Of a DNA stretch of 64,000 nt, positions 1 through 7,870 are shown piece by piece (within the stretch, counting starts at the first letter, position 1; each line of letters starts with the position of its first letter). This DNA comes from Phocaeicola vulgatus ATCC 8482 (GTDB lineage Bacteria; Bacteroidota; Bacteroidia; Bacteroidales; Bacteroidaceae): assembly GCF_000012825.1 (NCBI RefSeq), contig NC_009614.1:496001-560000 (forward strand), in the 5' to 3' direction. A program made the position numbers and the translations under genes. The notes beneath the pieces are model-generated. The model searched no databases. It had not been told where the DNA came from and saw only the letters and a program-made list of their open reading frames with translations.

Positions 1-129
1 GGTCCCATTATTCCCAGCGAGGAACTGGATGGCGGCCGTTTTTGGTCACTAGAAGAGATCAGAAGCAATATTGGGAAAGAAATATTTACACCTAATTTTG
101 AGAATGAATTTCAGAAGCTGGGCTTCTGA
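1..129 (+). CDS. NUDIX hydrolase, C-terminal end (partial)
   Basis: The window opens inside a reading frame of 42 codons ending in TGA. The C-terminal residues (GPIIPSEELDGGRFWSLEE, then a short tail ending KLGF) resemble the last strand and helix of NUDIX hydrolases of the isopentenyl-diphosphate isomerase/YfcD type common in Bacteroides. The catalytic NUDIX box lies outside the window, so the family call rests on the tail alone. A strong hairpin follows 16 bases after the stop. Confidence 0.5.
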   Translation, partial: GPIIPSEELDGGRFWSLEEIRSNIGKEIFTPNFENEFQKLGF

Positions 130-144
130 AATAGTTTTTTAATG

Positions 145-188
145 AAAAGTGGCAAATTCTTGATGCAGGTCAAGAATTTGCCACTTTT
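145..188 (+). terminator. Hairpin terminator after the NUDIX gene
   Basis: A perfect 19-bp inverted repeat (145-163 with 170-188) encloses a 6-base loop. The right arm ends in TTTT and the left arm starts with AAAA, so it could act in both directions. It separates the NUDIX gene from the small-peptide unit. Confidence 0.75.
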
Positions 189-234
189 GCATACATTTTA
201 TCTTTATCAGAGTACAATCTAGAACAAAACAGTA

Positions 235-242
235 TAATTTTG
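235..242 (+). promoter_or_regulatory. -7 box of the three-peptide unit
   Basis: TAATTTTG fits the Bacteroides -7 consensus TAnnTTTG and lies 35 bases before the first peptide ATG. No clear -33 TTTG partner is visible, so this is a moderate call. Confidence 0.5.
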
Positions 243-277
243 TGTTGTAAAACATAAAAAGAAAGGATAACGAGATT

Positions 278-364
278 ATGAAAAAGGTAAAAAGTATTTT
301 TAAAAAAGCCCTTGCTATGATGGGTGAAAACGAAGTAAAAGCTTGGGGTATAGGGATTAAGTAA
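278..364 (+). CDS. 28-aa cationic small peptide, copy 1
   Basis: ATG to TAA encodes 28 residues beginning MKKVKSIFKKALAMMGENE and ending AWGIGIK. Net charge is about +5. The first half would form a basic amphipathic helix; the end carries an A-W-G motif. The same length and an ungapped match to the next two ORFs (M1, K2, basic 3, V/L4, K5, K9, aromatic 23, G24, K28) are the main evidence for coding. GAAAGGATAAC before the start is repeated upstream of copy 2. There is no signal peptide or Cys. No function is recognised; a secreted, membrane-active or signalling peptide is possible but unproven. Confidence 0.7.
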   Translation: MKKVKSIFKKALAMMGENEVKAWGIGIK

Positions 365-404
365 GAAAACAACCCTATTTTTTAATCAAAGAAAGGATAA
401 CATT

Positions 405-491
405 ATGAAGAAGTTGAAGGAGATCATCAAAGCAGGTCTCAAAGATATGGGAAATGACGCCCTCCGTGCTTGGGGGTACGATACAAAGTAA
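405..491 (+). CDS. 28-aa cationic small peptide, copy 2
   Basis: ATG to TAA, 28 residues, beginning MKKLKEIIKAGLKDMGNDAL and ending RAWGYDTK. It aligns without gaps to copy 1, sharing MKK, K5, I7, K9, L12, M15, G16, the AWG motif at 22-24 and the final K28. Charge is lower (about +3, with four acidic residues). The leader AAAGAAAGGATAAC lies 4 bases before ATG, nearly identical to that of copy 1. It sits 40 bases after copy 1 with no terminator between them, so one transcript probably carries both. Confidence 0.7.
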   Translation: MKKLKEIIKAGLKDMGNDALRAWGYDTK

Positions 492-538
492 AAGATACAA
501 AGGATTAGTTTTTAACGTTTTAAAAAAAGGGTAACAGG

Positions 539-625
539 ATGAAAAGAGTAAAAAGTTTTTTCAAAGGATATATGAGGGCTATTGAAATTAATGCCGCATT
601 AATGTATGGTTATAGACCTAAATAA
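539..625 (+). CDS. 28-aa cationic small peptide, copy 3 (divergent)
   Basis: ATG to TAA, again exactly 28 residues, beginning MKRVKSFFKGYMRAIEINAA and ending MYGYRPK. It keeps the shared frame: M1, K2, R3, V4, K5, S6, F8, K9, aromatic-G at 23-24 (Y-G instead of W-G) and K28. Charge is about +6. The leader AAAGGGTAACAGG is a variant of that of the other copies. It is the last gene before the terminator at 671-706. Confidence 0.65.
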   Translation: MKRVKSFFKGYMRAIEINAALMYGYRPK

Positions 626-670
626 AAACCGTACTTTTTGATTGAGGGAATTGAATTACCATTATAATAA

Positions 671-706
671 AAAAGCAGTCTTGACTTTTCAAGACTGCTT
701 TTTTAT
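671..706 (+). terminator. Rho-independent terminator of the three-peptide unit
   Basis: A 14-bp perfect stem (671-684 with 689-702) with loop CTTT is followed by T residues and an AT-rich tail. It closes the small-peptide transcript and insulates the GH109 gene downstream. Confidence 0.85.
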
Positions 707-772
707 TATAAATACAGTAGAAGTGAAATCAATTTATCCGACAAGCAATACACTAATATTAAAAATATTCCC

Positions 773-780
773 TATTTTTG
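773..780 (+). promoter_or_regulatory. -7 box of the GH109 gene
   Basis: TATTTTTG matches TAnnTTTG 43 bases before the ATG at 824. Just upstream (756-770) is a small palindrome, AATATT-AAA-AATATT, of unknown meaning. Confidence 0.6.
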
Positions 781-823
781 CAACAATCTGCTATTAACCT
801 ATAAATTTCAATTAAACAGAACC

Positions 824-2239
824 ATGATTAAAAACCTATCTACCTTCTTCGTCGGTATAGCGTTATCATGCCTCGCCGGCTGTACCCCAATCCCCAAAGA
901 AACAACTGCAACAAAAGAGTATGCGCCTCTTGAAGTTCCAGTTCCCGAACGTCCTGCGGGACAACAGGATGTAATCGAACTAACAACTCCTAAACTTGAC
1001 ACTGTGCGTGTAGGTTTCATCGGTTTGGGCATGCGTGGTCCCAGTGCGGTAGAACGTTGGACGCACATACCGGGAACTAAAATTGTGGCTCTTTGCGACT
1101 TATTGCCTGAAAATGCGGAAAAAGCACAAAAAATTGTAACTAACGCCGGTATGGAAGCCCCTGCCCTCTATTCCGGCAGCGAAGATGCATGGAAACAACT
1201 GTGCGAGCGAAACGATATCGACTTGGTATACATTGCAACAGACTGGAAACACCATACTGAAATGGGTATCTATGCCATGGAACATGGAAAACATGCAGCC
1301 ATCGAGGTACCTGCCGCCATGTCGCTGGATGAAATCTGGGCACTTATCAATACTTCCGAAAAGACCCGTAAACACTGTATGCAACTTGAAAACTGTGTTT
1401 ACGACTTCTTCGAACTGACGACATTGAATATGGCACAAAAAGGTCTTTTCGGCGAAGTGCTCCATGTAGAAGGTTCATACATCCATAATCTGGAAGAATT
1501 CTGGCCTTATTACTGGAACAACTGGCGTTTGGATTACAACCGGGAGTTCCGTGGAGACGTTTATGCCACACACGGCCTAGGCCCTGCCTGCCAATTGCTC
1601 AACATTCATCGCGGTGACCGCATGAAGACACTGGTAGCCATGGACACCAAAGCTGTAACCGGTCCCGAACTGGTAAAACAATATCAGAAAGAAGAAGCAC
1701 CCGATTTCCAAAACGGCGACCATACCATGACTTTTATCCGTACAGAAAACGGAAAAACCATCCACATACAGCATGATGTAATGAATCCACGTCCCTATAG
1801 CCGTATGTATCAGCTGACCGGTACCAAAGGTTTTGCCAACAAATATCCCATCGAGCAATATTGTTTCCGCCCGGATCAGATTGACAGCACCAGCATACCC
1901 GATCACGAAAACCTGAGTATGCACTCGGCTGTTCCCGAAAAAGTAAAAGAAGCTTTGATGAGCCAATACAAACATCCTATCCACCAAGAATTAGAAGAAA
2001 CAGCAAAGAAAATAGGTGGACATGGAGGGATGGACTTCATTATGGATTATCGCCTGGTATATTGCTTGCGCAACGGACTTCCTTTGGACATGGACGTTTA
2101 TGATTTAGCAGAATGGTGCTGTATGGCCGACTTGACCCGTCTTTCTATAGAAAACGGAAATGCACCTGTTGCCGTACCCGACTTTACCCGTGGCAATTGG
2201 AACAAAGTGGATGGTTATCATCATGCTTTCGCTCAATAA
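824..2239 (+). CDS. GH109 family lipoprotein (Gfo/Idh/MocA fold, alpha-N-acetylgalactosaminidase-type)
   Basis: 471 aa. An N-terminal lipoprotein signal ends in the lipobox L17-A-G-C20, so it is probably anchored in a membrane. From about residue 60 a Rossmann fold of the Gfo/Idh/MocA family begins with VGFIGLGMRGPSAVERW, followed by LVYIATDWKHH and EVPAA. GH109 enzymes keep a tightly bound NAD+ and cleave alpha-N-acetylgalactosaminides by an oxidation/elimination mechanism, as on blood-group A antigens. The substrate here cannot be fixed from sequence. It is a single-gene transcript with its own -7 box and terminator. A related secreted oxidoreductase-like activity is the main alternative. 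Confidence 0.85.
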   Translation: MIKNLSTFFVGIALSCLAGCTPIPKETTATKEYAPLEVPVPERPAGQQDVIELTTPKLDTVRVGFIGLGMRGPSAVERWTHIPGTKIVALCDLLPENAEKAQKIVTNAGMEAPALYSGSEDAWKQLCERNDIDLVYIATDWKHHTEMGIYAMEHGKHAAIEVPAAMSLDEIWALINTSEKTRKHCMQLENCVYDFFELTTLNMAQKGLFGEVLHVEGSYIHNLEEFWPYYWNNWRLDYNREFRGDVYATHGLGPACQLLNIHRGDRMKTLVAMDTKAVTGPELVKQYQKEEAPDFQNGDHTMTFIRTENGKTIHIQHDVMNPRPYSRMYQLTGTKGFANKYPIEQYCFRPDQIDSTSIPDHENLSMHSAVPEKVKEALMSQYKHPIHQELEETAKKIGGHGGMDFIMDYRLVYCLRNGLPLDMDVYDLAEWCCMADLTRLSIENGNAPVAVPDFTRGNWNKVDGYHHAFAQ

Positions 2240-2273
2240 AAAACTGAAACAAATACAGACTTCAATAAAAAGA

Positions 2274-2312
2274 GAGGTATATTCTGCATCAGGCAGAAAT
2301 ACCTCCCTTTCT
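2274..2312 (+). terminator. Terminator after the GH109 gene
   Basis: An interrupted hairpin (GAGGTAT at 2274-2280 with ATACCTC at 2299-2305, extended by TTCTGC/GCAGAA around a one-base bulge) is followed by CCTTTCTTAT. Confidence 0.65.
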
Positions 2313-2362
2313 TATAATACACAAAATCACATGAACATTATTGTGTATAAAAAACTCACATT

Positions 2363-2908
2363 TTATACTTTTGTCAGTTCACCCGTCACCGAATCAATTA
2401 TAAATCCCCTCACTATAATATCTTCAGGTATTAATGGATGCTCCATAATAGCCCGTACAGTTCCTTTCACCGATTTCTCCGTATCCTCAAAACCATCCAG
2501 CCATGCTCCAAAATCTACACCACAGAAACGAATCATATCAATGGTTTCCTGCTTGATGCCACGTGCTTTCATGTGTTCTATCATCTCATTACTATTCATG
2601 TGACAGGCTCCACAATCAGAATGAGCAACAACCATAACTTCCTTTACACCTAACTCATAAATAGCCACCATCAGACTACGGATTACACTACCAAACGGAT
2701 GCGAGATAACCCCACCTGCATTCTTGATAATTTTTACATCACCGTTCCTGATACCCAAAGCAGCAGGTAACAATTCCGTCAACCGGGTATCCATACAAGA
2801 AAGAATAGCTATTTTTTTATCAGGATATTTGTTGGTAATATATTTCTCATATCCCTTGCTCTCAACAAATTTCTTGTTGAACTCTAAAATATCATCTATC
2901 ATTGCCAT
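2363..2908 (-). CDS. Beta-class carbonic anhydrase
   Basis: 181 aa, the usual short bacterial beta-CA length. Zn ligands are visible as C38, H96 and C99 in SCMDTR (residues 37-42) and HSDCGAC (96-102); the D40-R42 dyad that controls access to the zinc is present. It interconverts CO2 and bicarbonate in the cytoplasm, where capnophilic gut bacteria need bicarbonate for carboxylation. It is monocistronic with a -7 box at 2930-2937. The GH109 gene ends convergently on the other side. Confidence 0.92.
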   Translation of the reverse strand: MAMIDDILEFNKKFVESKGYEKYITNKYPDKKIAILSCMDTRLTELLPAALGIRNGDVKIIKNAGGVISHPFGSVIRSLMVAIYELGVKEVMVVAHSDCGACHMNSNEMIEHMKARGIKQETIDMIRFCGVDFGAWLDGFEDTEKSVKGTVRAIMEHPLIPEDIIVRGFIIDSVTGELTKV

Positions 2909-2929
2909 AAGTTTTTTTAGGATTCACTA

Positions 2930-2937
2930 CAAACTTA
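2930..2937 (-). promoter_or_regulatory. -7 box of the carbonic anhydrase gene
   Basis: On the minus strand TAAGTTTG matches TAnnTTTG, 22 bases before the ATG at 2908. Confidence 0.6.
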
Positions 2938-2976
2938 CACAAAAATAAAATACGATGACACTTTTAAGATAAATAT

Positions 2977-3096
2977 TTATCGGATGCCAACTTTTCTACC
3001 ATCCATCAAGGCAAAGATGAACCATACAAGAAAAAGCAAAGAGAACAATGCGTTTCCATACGAAAGAACCAACCCCGTAAATGCTAAAATTGTCAT
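2977..3096 (-). CDS. 39-aa single-span membrane peptide
   Basis: ATG at 3096 overlaps the TGA of the upstream Crp-type regulator in an ATGA arrangement, which points to translational coupling. The 39 residues form one hydrophobic helix (about 3-31: TILAFTGLVLSYGNALFSLL and on) followed by a basic tail DGRKVGIR, a positive-inside membrane peptide. A longer frame upstream exists but only shadows the regulator gene. No family is recognised. It could be a small partner of the regulator or of the MATE pump upstream, or a chance ORF. Confidence 0.5.
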   Translation of the reverse strand: MTILAFTGLVLSYGNALFSLLFLVWFIFALMDGRKVGIR

Positions 3097-3677
3097 TGGT
3101 CTTTTTTCCTTCTCCCCAGTTCGGCACGGATACGGCTTAACGACTGTGGGGTAATCCATAAATAAGAAGCGATATGCTTCAGAGGTACATACTGCAACAG
3201 TTCCGGATTCTCTTCCAACAAAGTAAGATAACGCTCCTTGGCCCGGGGGCTTCCTCCCGTTATCATCCAACTTTCAAGCCCTAAAAACTGCTGCTCGAAC
3301 AGTCGTCTTCCAAAATTAGCCAGTTCAACAGATCCGGCATATAATACTTCGAGTTTTGCCTTCGAAATACCATAAAGTTCACTGTCACACATCGCTTCGA
3401 TAGAAACCAACGAAACTGTATTTTCCACATATCCCCATGACGAGAAGATGGCCTCTCCTTCAGAAGCAAACCAGACGGAAACATCTACCCCGTCATTAAG
3501 GTAATGCCCCCGCCAGATTCCTTTACTTACAATATAGAAGTTTGAGTTCCGCCCACCTTCCTGTACAAGAAAATCCCCTTTATGAAAAGTGAACTTCTCC
3601 ATATTATCCAACAACTGCAAGCTCAAAGCTATCGGCAAACTATATTTTTCACAAAACTTCTGTATGAATGCATCCAT
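3093..3677 (-). CDS. Crp/Fnr family transcriptional regulator
   Basis: 194 aa. Residues about 25-115 form a cyclic-nucleotide-binding-like beta barrel (FTFHKGDFLVQEGGRNSNFY). The C-terminus (about 145-190) is a short helix-turn-helix region with PLKHIASYLWITPQSLSRIR. No FNR-type cysteine cluster is seen, so it is not an Fe-S oxygen sensor; the ligand is unknown. It follows the MATE gene by 35 bases and has its own -7 box in that gap. A palindrome with Crp/Fnr-box spacing sits at the MATE promoter and is the obvious candidate target. Confidence 0.88.
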   Translation of the reverse strand: MDAFIQKFCEKYSLPIALSLQLLDNMEKFTFHKGDFLVQEGGRNSNFYIVSKGIWRGHYLNDGVDVSVWFASEGEAIFSSWGYVENTVSLVSIEAMCDSELYGISKAKLEVLYAGSVELANFGRRLFEQQFLGLESWMITGGSPRAKERYLTLLEENPELLQYVPLKHIASYLWITPQSLSRIRAELGRRKKDQ

Positions 3678-3699
3678 ATATCCACCCGATTAATTACTA

Positions 3700-3707
3700 C
3701 AAAAGTA
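3700..3707 (-). promoter_or_regulatory. -7 box of the Crp/Fnr-type regulator
   Basis: TACTTTTG on the minus strand, 22 bases before the ATG at 3677, lies in the short gap after the MATE stop codon. The regulator can therefore be transcribed independently of the pump. Confidence 0.55.
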
Positions 3708-3712
3708 AAAAA

Positions 3713-5065
3713 TCATCTGCGAACCCATTGATGTTTACGATAATAAATTACCATTATTACTAAAAAAGTAAGTATTTCCGCCAAAGGAACCGCCAGCCAT
3801 ATCCCTGGCACCTTCAATAGCAACGGCAAGCCCAATAAACAAAGTACCATAAAAACAAACCCACGCAAAACTGTAACCATCATAGCCGGACGTGCCCGCT
3901 CTACACTTTGAAAATAGCCAATGGAAACAATGTTTACAGCAAAAAAAATAAAACCAGACGCAAACAAAGGCAGTCCCGCCACAGCAATATCGTATGCCGG
4001 ATAGGAACGATCAATAAACATAGCCACAATCTGATGATTGAACAAAGCTGTTAACGCAAAAAACACAAGTCCGCAGGTCACGGCCGTTCCCAGTGCCAGA
4101 CGGAAAGCGGAACGTACCCGCATGGTATCACCCGCTCCAAAGTTATAGCTTAAAATGGGTTGAGCCGATTGTCCTATGGCATTATATACCATAAATATAA
4201 TGGGAAAGAAATAACAGGCAATACTGAAAGCAGCCACTCCATCTTCGCCTAAATAATGGATAAACACATAATTGCCTGCAAACATCATACAGGCTATGGC
4301 TGCCTCGCACAAAAAGGTGGAAACTCCTAAGTGGCACATATATTTCACATTGCGCCAAGTGAGCCGCATACTCTTCTTGCTAAGTTTCACCCGGCAAAAA
4401 TGAATCACATTTCTTCTGCGACTTAAATAGACTACAATCATTCCGGCCCCCAAAATATACCCCAGACTGGTAGCCAGCGCCGCACCCATCATTCCCCATT
4501 TGAGAATAAAAATGAACACATAATCCAATAGGATATTCACCACTGCCGGAATAGCATTACACAACATGGCATAATTAGGAGAACCATCCAGACGGACAAA
4601 GAACATCCCTGAACTTAGCAAAGCACTAAATACCAGAAAAGGCAAGAACCAATACATATATTCCACCGCCAAAGGCAACAGACGTTCCGAACTTCCCAAC
4701 CACACGGCTACTTGTGGAGCAAACAAACATACCACTCCCCACAGCACAGCCAAAAACAAAGAAGAAACCACAACAGCCTGCGTCACATTGATACGAGCAG
4801 TTTTCAACTTTCCCTGAGATAAATGAATAGATGCCACCACCGATGCGCCAACACCAAACATCAGTCCGATACCCGTACTTATCAAAAACAAAGGAGCAGT
4901 AATATTCACTGCCGCCAATGCGTCACTACCTATCCCTTGACCTACAAAAATACCATCTGTTATCACAAACACAGCCGAAAATACCATCCCCAGCACAGTA
5001 GGTATCAGCAATTTCCGAAACAATTTCGGAATTTCCATACTACCAAAATCAATACTATCCTTCAT
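3713..5065 (-). CDS. MATE family multidrug/Na+-coupled efflux transporter
   Basis: 450 aa from the ATG at 5065, with about 12 membrane helices. MATE features include the N-terminal LLIPTVLGMVFSAVFVITDG and GIFVGQGIGSDALAAVNI. It exports cationic drugs or metabolites across the inner membrane using an ion gradient. The reading frame is open to a TTG at 5095, but that TTG is part of the -7 box at 5093-5100, so the ATG 10 codons in is the real start. Regulation by the neighbouring Crp/Fnr-type protein is likely, given the palindrome centred near -41. Confidence 0.9.
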   Translation of the reverse strand: MKDSIDFGSMEIPKLFRKLLIPTVLGMVFSAVFVITDGIFVGQGIGSDALAAVNITAPLFLISTGIGLMFGVGASVVASIHLSQGKLKTARINVTQAVVVSSLFLAVLWGVVCLFAPQVAVWLGSSERLLPLAVEYMYWFLPFLVFSALLSSGMFFVRLDGSPNYAMLCNAIPAVVNILLDYVFIFILKWGMMGAALATSLGYILGAGMIVVYLSRRRNVIHFCRVKLSKKSMRLTWRNVKYMCHLGVSTFLCEAAIACMMFAGNYVFIHYLGEDGVAAFSIACYFFPIIFMVYNAIGQSAQPILSYNFGAGDTMRVRSAFRLALGTAVTCGLVFFALTALFNHQIVAMFIDRSYPAYDIAVAGLPLFASGFIFFAVNIVSIGYFQSVERARPAMMVTVLRGFVFMVLCLLGLPLLLKVPGIWLAVPLAEILTFLVIMVIYYRKHQWVRR

Positions 5066-5092
5066 AAACTTCACTTTTTTGTTTAGCGGATG

Positions 5093-5100
5093 CAAAGATA
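5093..5100 (-). promoter_or_regulatory. -7 box of the MATE gene
   Basis: TATCTTTG on the minus strand, 27 bases before the ATG at 5065. It overlaps an upstream in-frame TTG and so decides the start codon. Confidence 0.7.
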
Positions 5101-5120
5101 GAACGTTATTTCGGAGTAAA

Positions 5121-5138
5121 AATTACCATTTGGTAATT
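5121..5138 (-). promoter_or_regulatory. Palindromic operator, probable Crp/Fnr-family site
   Basis: AATTACCA-TT-TGGTAATT is a perfect 8-2-8 palindrome, readable as TTACC-N4-GGTAA, the 5-4-5 geometry of Fnr/Crp boxes. Its centre is about 41 bp upstream of the start site predicted from the -7 box, the classic class II activator position. The likely binder is the Crp/Fnr protein encoded at 3093-3677. Confidence 0.6.
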
Positions 5139-5164
5139 TCCAACTATTTTTTCATAGGAAAAAA

Positions 5165-5195
5165 TTTGTTCTTTTAAAAGATATTCTTACCTTTG
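5165..5195 (+). promoter_or_regulatory. tRNA-Thr promoter (-33 TTTG, -7 TACCTTTG)
   Basis: TTTG at 5165-5168 and TACCTTTG at 5188-5195 are separated by 19 bp, the spacing expected for the Bacteroides housekeeping sigma. The tRNA-fMet promoter at 63096-63126 has the same boxes and spacing. Confidence 0.75.
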
Positions 5196-5217
5196 CACCC
5201 GCTAAACAAAAAGCAAT

Positions 5218-5291
5218 GCCTCTTTAGCTCAGTTGGCCAGAGCACGTGATTTGTAATCTCGGGGTCGTTGGTTCGAATCCGACAAGAGGCT
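5218..5291 (+). tRNA. tRNA-Thr (anticodon TGT)
   Basis: 74 bases fold into a cloverleaf: acceptor GCCTCTT/AAGAGGC, D arm GCTC/GAGC, anticodon loop TTTGTAA giving TGT, T arm GTTGG-TTCGAAT-CCGAC, discriminator T. CCA is not encoded. The anticodon stem CGTGA/TCTCG contains one T-T mismatch. Confidence 0.95.
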
Positions 5292-5301
5292 CACTAAAAA
5301 A

Positions 5302-5339
5302 GGAAGTGTTTCTGAACGTTCAGAAACACTTCCTTTTTT
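5302..5339 (+). terminator. Terminator after tRNA-Thr
   Basis: A perfect 16-bp palindromic stem with essentially no loop (5302-5317 with 5318-5333) is followed by TTTTTT. Confidence 0.85.
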
Positions 5340-5477
5340 ATAGGACAGTTCAATTTGAAATAAACCCCACTAATCTTTTAAGAGTGATCCACAGTCTCCT
5401 CACATAACATAATTTCTCGGATGAGCCGAAATTTAGAGAGTAAATAAAACTTGAGAAGATAATCCACTATGGTCTAT

Positions 5478-5513
5478 AAAAAACTCCCTGTCAACATTTC
5501 GCCAACAGGGAGT
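5478..5513 (-). terminator. Terminator of the groES-groEL operon
   Basis: On the minus strand the stem ACTCCCTGT/ACAGGGAGT (5505-5513 with 5483-5491) is followed by a run of T. It lies 26 bases past the groEL stop. The rest of 5340-5477 shows no recognisable feature. Confidence 0.75.
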
Positions 5514-5538
5514 CCGTTAATCATTTATGGGGCAAAGA

Positions 5539-7191
<1,653 letters not shown>

Positions 7192-7217
7192 TTAATGATT
7201 TACAATGTACTATTTAA

Positions 7218-7490
7218 TTATCCCAAAACAGCGAGAACATCGCTCTGACGCATGATAAGGTATTTCTTACCGTCATGTTCCAGTTCAGTGCCCGAGTATT
7301 TGCCATACAATACCTGATCACCTACATGCAACACCATCTCCTCATCTTTTGTTCCGTTACCTATTGCGACAACTTCACCTTGCAATGGTTTTTCCTTTGC
7401 TGTATCAGGAATAATAATACCACCGATTGTTTTTTCTTCTGCAGGAGCAGGAAGAATCAATACTCTGTCTGCTAATGGTTTAATGTTCAT
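7218..7490 (-). CDS. groES: Co-chaperonin GroES (10 kDa)
   Basis: 90 aa, beginning [20 protein letters not shown], with the mobile loop around [16 protein letters not shown] and the conserved G-(T/S)-E-L segment near the end. It caps the GroEL ring. It is the first gene of the groES-groEL operon. No TAnnTTTG box is seen upstream; a sigma54-like element at 7567-7582 is the only promoter candidate noted. Confidence 0.98.
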   Translation of the reverse strand: MNIKPLADRVLILPAPAEEKTIGGIIIPDTAKEKPLQGEVVAIGNGTKDEEMVLHVGDQVLYGKYSGTELEHDGKKYLIMRQSDVLAVLG

Positions 7491-7832
7491 AGTTCTTAAT
7501 TTTTATATGTTATACTTTTAATTATATCAATTATCCGTCATCTTTAAGCAGTGACGCAAAACATCTTGCGAAAAACGTGCCAAACATGAAAAAGGAGAAA
7601 TTGACAGTTTTATTCTGCCAAATTGGCACAGCTATAACATATCTTTCACTAAAATGGTTTCCTCTTCCCCTGCCATTATCAGTTGCTTTTACGAAATTTA
7701 TTATTTTTACCTACAAAGATTCATATATAAACCAGTCGGCTACATTCCACAGCGACAGAACGAATCTGAATATAAAAAGAGAAAAATGTGATTTTTCTTT
7801 TTTTAATATTTCCATAGGACACAAACTATCAC
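7491..7832. other. Non-coding gap between groES and the hydrogenase gene
   Basis: About 340 bases separate two divergent genes. The plus-strand frame of the hydrogenase is open through most of it, but the translated segment resembles no protein and lies upstream of the hydrogenase -7 box. Apart from the sigma54-like element nothing else is recognised. Confidence 0.6.
7567..7582 (-). promoter_or_regulatory. Sigma54-like -24/-12 element upstream of groES
   Basis: The minus strand reads TGGCACGTTTTTCGCA, against a sigma54 consensus of TGGCAC-N5-TTGCW: GG and GC are at the correct 10-base gap, with one mismatch in the -12 box. It lies about 77 bases before the groES ATG. No activator binding site was identified, so this remains a candidate. 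Confidence 0.3.
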
Positions 7833-7840
7833 TATCTTTG
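7833..7840 (+). promoter_or_regulatory. -7 box of the hydrogenase operon
   Basis: TATCTTTG, 30 bases before the ATG at 7871. It fixes the start of the hydrogenase and rejects a 98-codon N-terminal extension. Confidence 0.7.
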
Positions 7841-7870
7841 CAAAACCTAATAATTAACCCCTTTAACTAT

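Noticed and set aside
7577..7870. 98-codon N-terminal extension of the hydrogenase
   Set aside because: It runs through the -7 box at 7833-7840, has no similarity to hydrogenases and is AT-biased; the ATG at 7871 fits the promoter.
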